Source: Wenyingzhuangia heitensis (lineage in GTDB: Bacteria > Bacteroidota > Bacteroidia > Flavobacteriales > Flavobacteriaceae). From it: a DNA stretch of 64,000 nt. Under the pieces are notes generated by a model that was not told the origin of the DNA, did not search any database, and saw nothing but the letters and a program-made list of their open reading frames with translations. Position 1 is the first letter of the stretch; every line of letters begins with the position of its first letter. The stretch spans positions 930,001 to 994,000 of the forward strand of contig NZ_JAASQL010000001.1 of assembly GCF_011762155.1 (NCBI RefSeq), given 5' to 3'. This document shows positions 17,571 through 26,318 of the stretch, in pieces. The translations under genes were made by a program, and so were the position numbers.

Positions 17571-20500
17571 ATGAAAATTTATAAAAACTTTATGATGAAA
17601 CGCACGACTATATTGATGTTAGCGTTTTCATTATTAAAAAGTTATGCTTACGGTAATAATCCCGTAAATGTAACAATTAAACAGCAATCTATAACATTAA
17701 AGCAATTTTTTTCGGAGTTAGAAACTCAAACTTCATATACCTTTAATTACGGAGAAGATATTTTAAACGATCAAAAAACATACGATGTAAAGTATACAAA
17801 TAAAAAGGTTGAAACAGCTGTAAAAGATATTTCGGCACGTGCTAATTTAACATACAAATTAAGTAATCGTGTGTTTTTAATTCGTAAAAATAATAATATA
17901 CAAGAAAAATATCAACAAAGTGAGCTTAGAGGTTTGGTTGTTGATAAAGAAACTTCAGAGCCTTTAATTGGTGTTTCTATAGTAGTATCTGGAAGTAATA
18001 ATGGCTTAATGACTGATTTTTCGGGACAATTTGTTGTTAAAAATATAGACTATCCTGTAACTATTACGATTAGTTATTTAGGCTATAAAACAATTTCTAA
18101 AACATTTAACAAACCAGAGTCTAATCTTGTTATTTCTTTAGAACCCTCTAGTGAAATGTTAGATGCAGTTGTGGTAACTGCTTTAGGAATTTCTAGAAAA
18201 GAAAAAAGTTTAGGGTATTCTGTAGGAAAGGTAGCAGGAGAATCTGTAACAGAGACCAAGCGTGCAAATTTGTCAAATGCACTTTCGGCTAAAATGCCAG
18301 GGGTGCAAGTTACCAATGTAAGTTCAGATCCAGCTTCATCATCTTTAATTACCATTCGTGGAGAATCTTCTATTAGCGGAGACAACCAACCTTTGTTTGT
18401 TGTAGATGGAATTCCAGTAAGTTCTAACAATCGTAATGCAGATTCTTCAGGAGGTGCATATGTAGATTATGGAAATACAGCTATGGATATTAGCCCAGAC
18501 GATGTTCAAGATATTACAGTATTAAAAGGTGCAGCAGCTGCTTTGTATGGTTCTAGAGCTGCAAATGGGGTCATTTTAATTACTACCAAAAACGGAAAAA
18601 ATAAAAAACAAGGAATAGGAGTGAGTTACAATGCTTCTATTAAATTTGATACTCCTTGGTTGTTTCCTGAGTTTCAAAATGAATTTGCTGCGGGTTCTGA
18701 TATTATGGCAGTAAATGGAGATGGAGTGCCAATTGCAACAGGAGCTGCAAGTTGGGGGCCACGTATTACTCCAGGAGCAATGGCGGTTCAAAATTATCCC
18801 GGAGGAGAGACTAGAGTTGGAGAGTTAAAAGCTTATCCAGATAGACATAAAGATTTTTATGAAGTAGGTCAAACCTTAACAAATAATGTGTCTGTAACAG
18901 GAAATTATGATAAAGGTAGTTTTAGATTGTCTTATAACAATTTACAAAACACGGGTATTGTACCAAATACGGATTATAAAAAAAATAGTTACAACCTAAA
19001 CACAACTTATAAAATTAAAGATAATTTGTCGGTGTCTGCTATGGCAAATTTTAGTGTTGCAGAAAGTGATAACAGACCTGGTCAAGGAAAAAGTGATGAT
19101 GACAATACTACGGAAGTGGTGTACAGGTTAACACCAAATACAAATGTTAATGATTATCGTTCTTATTGGGAAGATGGTTTAGACGGTTTGCAGCAAAAAG
19201 AATTAGAAGGTGCAGACAACCCATTTTTTACAGCTTACGAACAGTTAAACGAATTTAAAAGAACTCGTTTGTTTGGAAAGTTACAACTGAATTATAAAAT
19301 AAACCCAACAATGAGTTTGCAATTGCGTTCAGGAATTGATACTTACCAAGAGCAACGTGTAACTAAAAGAGCATTTAGCAGTAACGAATTTCCTACAGGA
19401 GCTTATGGAAATAACATTATTGGTTTTACAGAAACAAATGTAGATGCCTTGTTTACTTACACACCTAAGTTAGATGAAATGTTTGATTTAACAGTGTCTT
19501 TAGGAGTAAATAGAATGGATCAAAACCAATATTATAACAAAGCAAATACTAGAAAATTAGAAATACCTAATTACTATAATATTTCTAATGCAGCAGCAGG
19601 AACTGTAAATAACACAGATGGTATTAGTAAAAAAAGAATAAACAGTCTTTACTCTTTGGCTTCTTTATCTTTTGATGATATGCTTTTCTTGGATTTGTCT
19701 GCAAGAAATGATTGGTCTAGTACCTTGCCAGAAGAACACAACTCTTATTTCTATCCTGCAGCTTCTTTAAGTTTTTTATTTTCTGATGCTTTTAATATGA
19801 AATCAAATGTGTTTTCTTTTGGAAAATTAAGGTTAAGTTGGTCCGAAGTTGGAAATGATACGTCTCCTTATCAGTTAACCAATACTTATGGATTTAGCGA
19901 TTGGGGAGATTTAAAATTAGCTAGTAATTCTCAGAACTTAAAGAATAATAATTTAAAACCTGAAAAAACCAGAAACTTAGAAGTTGGTTTTGATGTACGT
20001 TGGTTTAAAAATAGATTGGGGTTAGATGTGGCTTTGTATAAGAGTAATACGTATAATCAAATTATTAATTTACCAATTGCAATTAGCTCTGGAGGAACAT
20101 CAAAAGTAATCAATGCTGGAGAAATTCAGAACCAAGGTGTTGAGGTAGCTTTGCATGCAATCCCTTTAAAAACTCAAGATTTTAAGTGGATGTTAAATGC
20201 AAATTTCAGTAAAAACAAAAACAAAGTAATTTCATTACATCAAGATATAGAAAGTTATCAAGTAGCTTCTACTACAGGAATTTATCAATTGTTAGAAGTT
20301 GGTGGTTCTATGGGAGATTTTTACGATAAAAGAACACCGCTTACGGTTAAAGAAGGAGAGCATGCTGGTAGATATATTTTAGAAGACGGTATGTTTATTA
20401 GAGACAATACTTGGACAAAAACAGGGAGTAGGAATCCAGATTTTACGGTAGGTTTTACCAACACACTTACTTACAAAAACTTTAGAATGAATTTTACTTT

Positions 20501-21056
20501 AGACTGGAGACAAGGAGGACAGTTTTACAACTACACGGCTAAAAATTTAATGTCAGATGGTCGTACAACCTTTACTACTCAATTTAGAGATGCACAGTCT
20601 GGAGGGGTTTCTTTTGTACAAGACGGACAAACGCGTGTAGATGGTGGTATTATACCAGGAATAGTAGCTAACGGAGACGGAACTTATAGCGAAAACACTG
20701 TTGCTTTGGCCTCGGAACCTTATTATGGAGAATTATGGGATTATGAAGAGTTTCATATGTCTACAGCAACATATGTAAAACTTCGTGAAATGAGTATTGG
20801 TTATACATTTAACAAGTTAAAACCTTTTGATCGTCTAAGTATAGATTTAATTGGTAATGATTTGTTAAGCTGGTTTGCCTATAAAATTAAACGTAACAGA
20901 GATGGTTACATTACAGGGGATTATGATAAAGGATACGATCCAGAAACACAAAATTATTTGTCGAATAGTGGTTCTTTAGGAATCACGCAAGGTGTAGCTG
21001 CATGGCAACTTCCTGCAACTCGTAGTTTTGGTATAAAACTTAGTGCTAACTTTTAA
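17571..21056 (+). CDS. SusC/RagA-type TonB-dependent receptor with N-terminal signalling (STN) domain
   Basis: Outer-membrane TonB-dependent importer of 1161 residues. After a signal peptide it has an STN (secretin/TonB short N-terminal) domain at about residues 35-105, a carboxypeptidase-regulatory-like domain (ELRGLVVDKETSEPLIGVSI, about 118-195), a plug (PDDVQDITVLKGAAAALYGSRAANGVI) and a 22-strand-type barrel to the end. The STN domain is found only in receptors that talk to FecR anti-sigma factors, in agreement with the two genes upstream. Two in-frame ATGs (17571 and a methionine pair soon after) leave the exact start open. Paired with SusD 12 bp downstream. Cargo is inferred from the phosphatase genes that follow, to be a phosphoester. 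Confidence 0.92.
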   Translation: MKIYKNFMMKRTTILMLAFSLLKSYAYGNNPVNVTIKQQSITLKQFFSELETQTSYTFNYGEDILNDQKTYDVKYTNKKVETAVKDISARANLTYKLSNRVFLIRKNNNIQEKYQQSELRGLVVDKETSEPLIGVSIVVSGSNNGLMTDFSGQFVVKNIDYPVTITISYLGYKTISKTFNKPESNLVISLEPSSEMLDAVVVTALGISRKEKSLGYSVGKVAGESVTETKRANLSNALSAKMPGVQVTNVSSDPASSSLITIRGESSISGDNQPLFVVDGIPVSSNNRNADSSGGAYVDYGNTAMDISPDDVQDITVLKGAAAALYGSRAANGVILITTKNGKNKKQGIGVSYNASIKFDTPWLFPEFQNEFAAGSDIMAVNGDGVPIATGAASWGPRITPGAMAVQNYPGGETRVGELKAYPDRHKDFYEVGQTLTNNVSVTGNYDKGSFRLSYNNLQNTGIVPNTDYKKNSYNLNTTYKIKDNLSVSAMANFSVAESDNRPGQGKSDDDNTTEVVYRLTPNTNVNDYRSYWEDGLDGLQQKELEGADNPFFTAYEQLNEFKRTRLFGKLQLNYKINPTMSLQLRSGIDTYQEQRVTKRAFSSNEFPTGAYGNNIIGFTETNVDALFTYTPKLDEMFDLTVSLGVNRMDQNQYYNKANTRKLEIPNYYNISNAAAGTVNNTDGISKKRINSLYSLASLSFDDMLFLDLSARNDWSSTLPEEHNSYFYPAASLSFLFSDAFNMKSNVFSFGKLRLSWSEVGNDTSPYQLTNTYGFSDWGDLKLASNSQNLKNNNLKPEKTRNLEVGFDVRWFKNRLGLDVALYKSNTYNQIINLPIAISSGGTSKVINAGEIQNQGVEVALHAIPLKTQDFKWMLNANFSKNKNKVISLHQDIESYQVASTTGIYQLLEVGGSMGDFYDKRTPLTVKEGEHAGRYILEDGMFIRDNTWTKTGSRNPDFTVGFTNTLTYKNFRMNFTLDWRQGGQFYNYTAKNLMSDGRTTFTTQFRDAQSGGVSFVQDGQTRVDGGIIPGIVANGDGTYSENTVALASEPYYGELWDYEEFHMSTATYVKLREMSIGYTFNKLKPFDRLSIDLIGNDLLSWFAYKIKRNRDGYITGDYDKGYDPETQNYLSNSGSLGITQGVAAWQLPATRSFGIKLSANF

Positions 21057-21067
21057 TTATAAAAATC

Positions 21068-22555
21068 ATGTTTAAAAATATATATTATTTAGTTACAGCT
21101 AGTATTTTACTTTTTAGCTGTACTAACGACTTTGAAGAAATAAATGACAACCCAAACGCTCCAGTAAATGTGGATGCTCCTTATTTGTTAAGTTCTGTAG
21201 TTTTAAATACTGCCTACGATTTAACAAGTGAAAACATGAAAGGACTAATGGGGATTCCATGTAGATATATTACTAGGGCAGACAATAGCGTTAGAGATAA
21301 TTTTAAATGGGACGAAGAAAATTGGGATTATGTGTTTAAGGTTTTAATTGATAATGAAGATTTATTAAACAAAGCAATTAACGAGAATAATATGCATTTA
21401 CAAGCGGTTGCTTTAATAGTAAAAGGGTATTTGTTTGGAACGTTAACAGATGGGTATGGACAGGTTCCGTTTAAGGACGCTTTGAATGCAGAAAATGAAG
21501 ATTACACTGCAGTTTATAGTAATCAGGAAACAATTTATAACGCTGTTTTAGATTATTTTGATCAGGCAAATACTTTGTTAAGCCAAGAGGGGATTTTAGT
21601 ACAATTTAAAGATTTTGATCCTATGTTTGGTGGAGATGCTTTAAAATGGAGAAAATTGGCAAATTCTTTAAGATTAAGATATTTATTAAGATTGTCTAAT
21701 AAAAAGAGCGATGCTGTTTCACAAATTCAGACTCTTGTAAATAACAGTACAGAATACCCATTAATTTTAAATAATGAGGACAATGCTAAAGTTCCATATT
21801 TGGGAGTTAAAGATTCAGACTCGTCACCATTTGGTTCTTTTGATGGAGATTTTGAAAAAAGAAGACCTAGTAAAGTTTTAGTTGATTTTCTTTTAGAACG
21901 TAATGATCCAAGATTGCCTGTGTGGATTCGTGAAGTAGCAGATCCAGCTGCAGGAACCATTACCAATGATGCTTATGTAGGTTTACCATTAGCAACTTCT
22001 GGTTTGCCAACGTATAATGGAACTACAAATTATGAAAAATATGAAACTAGCAATATGTCTGAGTTCAATGCTGTATTTCATGATGATGAAAATGAGTTGT
22101 TTGCAGCTGTAATTTTTCAGGCAAGTGAAATGTATTTCAATTTGGCAGAATTGGTGTTAAATCACGGTTTAACTTATGAGGGTAAAACAGTAGAAGCGTT
22201 GTATTTAAAAGGTATTGAGACTTCTATGGAGCAATATCAAGTTGCTACAAAAGCAACAGCTGATAGTTATTACTCTCAGGCAAAAGTTTCGTACAACGGA
22301 ACCTTGGAGCAAATTATGGAGCAAAAATGGGTGAGTTTAATTTTTGTTGGTGGTGCAGAGGCTTGGTTTGATCATAGAAGAACAGGATTTCCAGATTTTC
22401 CTATAGGGTCTATGGCTATAGAAGATTCGTTTCCTACTCGTTTACCATATCCTGCATCGGAAGGAAGTTACAATGCCGAAAATTACCAAAATGCTATTGA
22501 TGCCCAAGGTTGGGCAAATGATGATAATTATGAATTAATGTGGTTATTAAAATAA
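21068..22555 (+). CDS. SusD/RagB-family outer-membrane lipoprotein
   Basis: Surface lipoprotein that forms the lid over SusC and captures substrate. Residues 1-18 are a lipoprotein signal (SILLFSC-T lipobox). The mature part opens with the typical NDFEEINDNPNAPVNVDAPYLLSS and continues as a TPR-rich helical protein; this shorter class of about 495 residues matches the SusD-like_2 group often found with non-carbohydrate cargo. It starts 12 bp after susC and ends 8 bp before the phosphatase gene, so the four genes form one operon. Ligand cannot be deduced from the protein itself. Confidence 0.9.
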   Translation: MFKNIYYLVTASILLFSCTNDFEEINDNPNAPVNVDAPYLLSSVVLNTAYDLTSENMKGLMGIPCRYITRADNSVRDNFKWDEENWDYVFKVLIDNEDLLNKAINENNMHLQAVALIVKGYLFGTLTDGYGQVPFKDALNAENEDYTAVYSNQETIYNAVLDYFDQANTLLSQEGILVQFKDFDPMFGGDALKWRKLANSLRLRYLLRLSNKKSDAVSQIQTLVNNSTEYPLILNNEDNAKVPYLGVKDSDSSPFGSFDGDFEKRRPSKVLVDFLLERNDPRLPVWIREVADPAAGTITNDAYVGLPLATSGLPTYNGTTNYEKYETSNMSEFNAVFHDDENELFAAVIFQASEMYFNLAELVLNHGLTYEGKTVEALYLKGIETSMEQYQVATKATADSYYSQAKVSYNGTLEQIMEQKWVSLIFVGGAEAWFDHRRTGFPDFPIGSMAIEDSFPTRLPYPASEGSYNAENYQNAIDAQGWANDDNYELMWLLK

Positions 22556-22562
22556 TAAATAC

Positions 22563-23975
22563 ATGAAATTAGTCATAAAATTAACAGGTATTGCAGCTCT
22601 AGTTTTCTGGAGCTGTACTACTAAAAAAGAAAGTAGTCCTACACATGCACATAGTGAAGGAGAGCACTATCATCATAATGTGTATAAAGCACAAGATTCG
22701 GTGTTGAATCATAAGTTGATTTTTCCAAGTAAAGTGCCAGATCGTGTAATATTGCATTTAACGGAACATCCAGAAAATAGTATTGCTGTTAACTGGAGAA
22801 CAAATGCTCAAGTTACAGAAGGATTTATTCAAATTGCTGTTGCTACTGATGGACCAGAATTTAGACAAAACGGAATAAAAAGGGTAAAAGCAGATACAGA
22901 GTATTTTCAAAATCAAAGTAAAAAAAACAATGAACCTTTGGTGGTTGCTAATTATCATTCTGTAAAAGTCGAAGGCTTACAACCCAATACCATTTATGCT
23001 TATCGCGTTGGAAATGGAGGAGAAGACAGTCGTTTATGGAGTGAATGGTACCATACAACTACAGCTTCTAATTTGGCTAATAAGGCTTTTAGTTTTATCT
23101 ATTTTGGAGATGCACAAAATGAGGTGAAGTCTATGTGGAGCCGTTTAATTCGTAGTTCATATCAACTGTTTCCTAAGGTAGATTTTATGTTGCATGCAGG
23201 AGACCTAATCAATAGTAGGGACAGTAATTTAGAATGGGGAGAATGGTTTCATGCAGGAAGTTTTATTCATGCAACAGTGCCAAGTGTTATGACCCCAGGA
23301 AATCATGAATATCGTAATGAAGTTTTAACGCCATTGTGGAGACCCCAATTTAATTTGCCTAAAAATGGTCCTTTAAAAGAGGTGGAAGAGACTACGTATG
23401 TTATCGATTATCAAGATTTAAAATTAATTTCATTAGATGCTGTTTCTTTTGATGATAAGGAGCACTCTAGAAATGCACAGGTAAAATGGTTAGATTCAAT
23501 ATTGTCTACAAATACCAAAAAATGGACAGCTTTGTTTTTACACTACCCTGTTCTATCGGTTGCAAAAAAACGAGATGAGGACAATTTATTAATGAAAAAA
23601 GCATTGCAACCTGTTATAGAAAAATATCAACTAGATTTAGTTTTAACAGGGCACGATCATACTTATGCACGTGGTTCTGTAAAGAATATTCCTACAGGTA
23701 TTACAGGGGTTTATGAAACAGGTACGGTGTATGCGGTTTCTGTAAGTGGTCCTAAAATGTACGAGTCTGAAGATAAAAAATGGATGGATAGACGAGGAGA
23801 AAACATCCAGTTGTTTCAAATTATAAGTATTGAAAATGACATTTTAAATTATAAAGCATTTACACCTATTGGAAACATATATGATGCTTTTGAAATGACA
23901 AAAGTTAACGGAAAAAAACAGGTGAGAAATAAAATTCCCAAAACACAAGAACGTTTAAAAAAAGATTTTAAATAA
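22563..23975 (+). CDS. purple acid phosphatase-like metallophosphoesterase lipoprotein
   Basis: Extracytoplasmic metallophosphatase. A lipobox (FWSC-T) at the N-terminus is followed by a His-rich linker (HAHSEGEHYHHN). A fibronectin-III-like N domain with RVILHLTEHPENSIAVNWRT is characteristic of purple acid phosphatases. The catalytic domain shows the metal-ligand motifs in order: FGDAQ, HAGDLINS, PGNHEYR and LTGHDHTYARG. The 470 residues fit the family. Reaction: release of phosphate from organic phosphoesters; specificity unknown. It lies in one operon with SusCD and next to a glycerophosphodiesterase, so the pair could remove phosphate from phosphodiesters stepwise. Confidence 0.88.
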   Translation: MKLVIKLTGIAALVFWSCTTKKESSPTHAHSEGEHYHHNVYKAQDSVLNHKLIFPSKVPDRVILHLTEHPENSIAVNWRTNAQVTEGFIQIAVATDGPEFRQNGIKRVKADTEYFQNQSKKNNEPLVVANYHSVKVEGLQPNTIYAYRVGNGGEDSRLWSEWYHTTTASNLANKAFSFIYFGDAQNEVKSMWSRLIRSSYQLFPKVDFMLHAGDLINSRDSNLEWGEWFHAGSFIHATVPSVMTPGNHEYRNEVLTPLWRPQFNLPKNGPLKEVEETTYVIDYQDLKLISLDAVSFDDKEHSRNAQVKWLDSILSTNTKKWTALFLHYPVLSVAKKRDEDNLLMKKALQPVIEKYQLDLVLTGHDHTYARGSVKNIPTGITGVYETGTVYAVSVSGPKMYESEDKKWMDRRGENIQLFQIISIENDILNYKAFTPIGNIYDAFEMTKVNGKKQVRNKIPKTQERLKKDFK

Positions 23976-24057
23976 ACAATATTAAAACCATCCTTGCTTC
24001 TTCTCATTTGTTTTTAATTGGAGGTTGAAGGGTGGTTTAAAAATAATTGGATTAGAC

Positions 24058-24924
24058 ATGAATAACAGAATAATAAGGAAAGCCTGTTTAGGGCTGGTTT
24101 TCTTTTTAATACAGCAATTTTCGGTTGTTGCACAACAAACCCAAGCCAGTAAAATTCTGGATGATTTTTACAATCATCCAGAATATAAGTTAGTAGCTGC
24201 GCATAGAGGTGCACATCAAAATTACCCTGAAAATTCTATTCCATCTATAGAAGAAGCCATCCGTTTAGGAGTAGATATTATTGAGTTAGATATTAGAGAA
24301 ACCAAAGATCATCACTTGGTGTTAATGCATGATTCAACAATTGATAGAACCACTACAGGGAAAGGAAAAATAAAAGACCTTACTTGGGAGGAGTTAAAAA
24401 AAGAACGTTTGTTGTTTAACGGAGTTCCAACAAATGAAACTGTTCCTTCTTTTAAGGATGCTCTAGATGCAATTAAAGATAAAATTGTGATGGATGTAGA
24501 TTTTAAATTAGAGCGTAAAAGAGCATTCAAAAAAGCATATAAAATTATTCAAACAAAAAAATGCCAAGATCAAGTGCTTTTCTTTATTTCTGATAGGAAA
24601 AAAATTAAAATGGGTTTAGAGTTAGATTCTACAATAGCTATTTTACCACGTGCTCACAGTTATAAACAAGTGAGAAAAATGCTGAAAAAGGAAAGTATAA
24701 AAGTAGTACACATAGATTTTTCTTTTTATAAAGAAGATTGGACAAAAGATTTAACAAGGAAAGGTTATAGAATTTGGGCAAATGCCCTAGGGAAATATGA
24801 TAACCTACAGGTTAAGAATCAAACAGGATATACAGAACTAAATAAAAAACACATTAATATTATACAAACAGATTATCCTAAAGAATTATTATATTTTTTG
24901 AAAAATAAAGGATTACATAGATAA
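24058..24924 (+). CDS. glycerophosphodiester phosphodiesterase, exported
   Basis: GDPD-family TIM-barrel enzyme that hydrolyses glycerophosphodiesters to glycerol-3-phosphate and an alcohol. Motifs: AHRGAHQNYPENS, ELDIRETKDHHLVLMHD (metal Glu-Asp and catalytic His) and DRTTTGKG. A signal peptide (RKACLGLVFFLIQQFSVVAQQ) precedes the mature enzyme, so it works outside the cytoplasm. I chose ATG 24058. A TTG at 24025 would add 11 residues that do not fit a signal peptide. An 82-bp gap separates it from the phosphatase gene. Together they would turn phospholipid headgroup esters into free phosphate. Confidence 0.88.
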   Translation: MNNRIIRKACLGLVFFLIQQFSVVAQQTQASKILDDFYNHPEYKLVAAHRGAHQNYPENSIPSIEEAIRLGVDIIELDIRETKDHHLVLMHDSTIDRTTTGKGKIKDLTWEELKKERLLFNGVPTNETVPSFKDALDAIKDKIVMDVDFKLERKRAFKKAYKIIQTKKCQDQVLFFISDRKKIKMGLELDSTIAILPRAHSYKQVRKMLKKESIKVVHIDFSFYKEDWTKDLTRKGYRIWANALGKYDNLQVKNQTGYTELNKKHINIIQTDYPKELLYFLKNKGLHR

Positions 24925-25018
24925 GTGTTATGGTATTTTGTCTACGTTAAATAGTAAGAATAAGGGATGCATAAAGTTGTTTCCCTTTTTTACGTATTAA
25001 AATGACTTTGGAATTAAA

Positions 25019-25049
25019 TTGGTAATCCATAATATAATTTATAACTTTG
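25019..25049 (+). promoter_or_regulatory. promoter of the SAM-I riboswitch/metX operon
   Basis: TTG (25019-25021), a 20-nt spacer and TAACTTTG (25042-25049) fit the Bacteroidota TTG-N20-TAnnTTTG promoter exactly. It is placed 26 bp before the aptamer P1 helix. Confidence 0.8.
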
Positions 25050-25075
25050 CCACAGCTCATTATGTATTGAAGTAT

Positions 25076-25194
25076 GTTATCATGAAAGGTAGAGGGAATA
25101 GACCCGTTGAAGCCTTAGCAACCCTTTTTAGCGAAAAACTAAATTTCTTAAAATGAAGGTGCTACGTTCTACCAACGTTTGTTGGATAGATAAC
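25076..25194 (+). promoter_or_regulatory. SAM-I riboswitch (S-box) upstream of metX
   Basis: Conserved S-box features in order: P1 GTTATC (25076-25081) pairing with GATAAC (25189-25194), then AGAGGGAATAGACCCG, TGAAGCCTTAGCAACC, and the downstream GGTGCTACGTTCTACC. A second GATAAC at 25222-25227 could compete with the P1 strand. Binds SAM by family; here it would control metX-thrA-metZ. Confidence 0.93.
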
Positions 25195-25244
25195 CCAAGA
25201 GCAATTCTCTTACAAAATCAAGATAACTTACAAAGACTACACAA

Positions 25245-25273
25245 TTTCATTCTACATTTGTTTAGAATAGAAA
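25245..25273 (+). promoter_or_regulatory. hairpin between SAM-I aptamer and metX start
   Basis: TTTCATTCTA (25245-25254) pairs with TAGAATAGAAA (25263-25273), with one bulged base. It is followed by no U-run, so it is not a standard terminator. It may be the expression platform, acting on translation or through an unrecognised mechanism. The remaining bases of the 24925-25301 intergenic region outside the promoter and aptamer hold nothing else I recognise. Confidence 0.45.
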
Positions 25274-25301
25274 CGGATGAGTTTTAAATGATTTTAAGAC
25301 A

Positions 25302-26276
25302 TTGAACAAAAGTTTACAACATAGAACCCTAAAAGATTACACTACATTGGTAGGTGTGTATTATGCGAGCTTAGAACTTTCTTATGAAGTTTTTGGACAG
25401 CCACTACACACAGCTCCTATTATTTTGGTAAATCATGCATTAACAGGAAATTCCGATGTTGCAGGAGAGCATACCGGTTGGTGGAAAGGAATTGTATCTA
25501 AAGGAAATTTAGTAGACACAGATAAGTATACCATTCTTTCTATTAATATTCCTGGAAATGGATATGATAACAAACCCGAGAATTTAATTGACGATGTAAA
25601 AAGTTTTACCGCTAGAGATGTTGCTCAATTGTTTGGATTGTTATTACAAGATTTAGAAATAACTAAATTACATTCTATTTTAGCAGGTTCTTTAGGTGGT
25701 GGAATTGCTTGGGAAATGGCTGTGTTATTTCCAAATTTAGCAGAATATATCATTCCAATAGCATCAGACTGGAAAGCTACCGATTGGATTTTGGCTCACA
25801 ACAAGGTACAGGAACAAATTTTGGTGAATTCTAAAAAACCAGTACACGATGCCCGTATGATGGCGATGTTGTTTTATAGAACAGCCGCTTCTTTTAAAGA
25901 AAAATTTAACCGAACGCAAAATGAGGCTTTGGGAATTTCTAATGTAGAAAGTTGGTTGTTACATCACGGATATAAATTAGAACAAAGGTTTGAATTAAAA
26001 GCTTATCAGATGGTAAATCATTTGTTAAGCACGTTAGATATTACCGAAGGAAGAGGAACTTTTGAAGAAGTTGCCAAAATTATCAATGCTAAAATTATTC
26101 AGATAGGAATAGATTCTGATTTCTTTTTTGTGCCTGAAGAAAATAGAGAAACACATCAATTGTTAACGCAAGCTGGAGTTTCATCGGTATATAAAGAAAT
26201 AAAGTCGATTCATGGTCATGATGGATTTTTAGTAGAAGATGAGCAGTTAAAAGTATTGTTAAAAGATGTGTTTTAA
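25302..26276 (+). CDS. metX: homoserine O-acetyltransferase (alpha/beta-hydrolase, MetX family)
   Basis: Acetylates homoserine with acetyl-CoA, the first committed step to methionine. It has 324 residues in an alpha/beta-hydrolase fold with LVNHALTGNSDVAGEHTGWW, the nucleophile Ser130 in AGSLGGGIAWEMA, the acid Asp in GIDSDFFFVPEE and the catalytic His in SIHGHDGFLVE. It is shorter than many MetX proteins, and succinyltransferase activity cannot be excluded by eye. The only start in frame is TTG 25302 (MNKSLQHRT); no ATG lies upstream in frame. Preceded by a SAM-I riboswitch and followed by thrA at 42 bp. Confidence 0.88.
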   Translation: MNKSLQHRTLKDYTTLVGVYYASLELSYEVFGQPLHTAPIILVNHALTGNSDVAGEHTGWWKGIVSKGNLVDTDKYTILSINIPGNGYDNKPENLIDDVKSFTARDVAQLFGLLLQDLEITKLHSILAGSLGGGIAWEMAVLFPNLAEYIIPIASDWKATDWILAHNKVQEQILVNSKKPVHDARMMAMLFYRTAASFKEKFNRTQNEALGISNVESWLLHHGYKLEQRFELKAYQMVNHLLSTLDITEGRGTFEEVAKIINAKIIQIGIDSDFFFVPEENRETHQLLTQAGVSSVYKEIKSIHGHDGFLVEDEQLKVLLKDVF

Positions 26277-26318
26277 GTAATTACACACTTTAACCCATAA
26301 ACAAATAAACCTCAAGAA

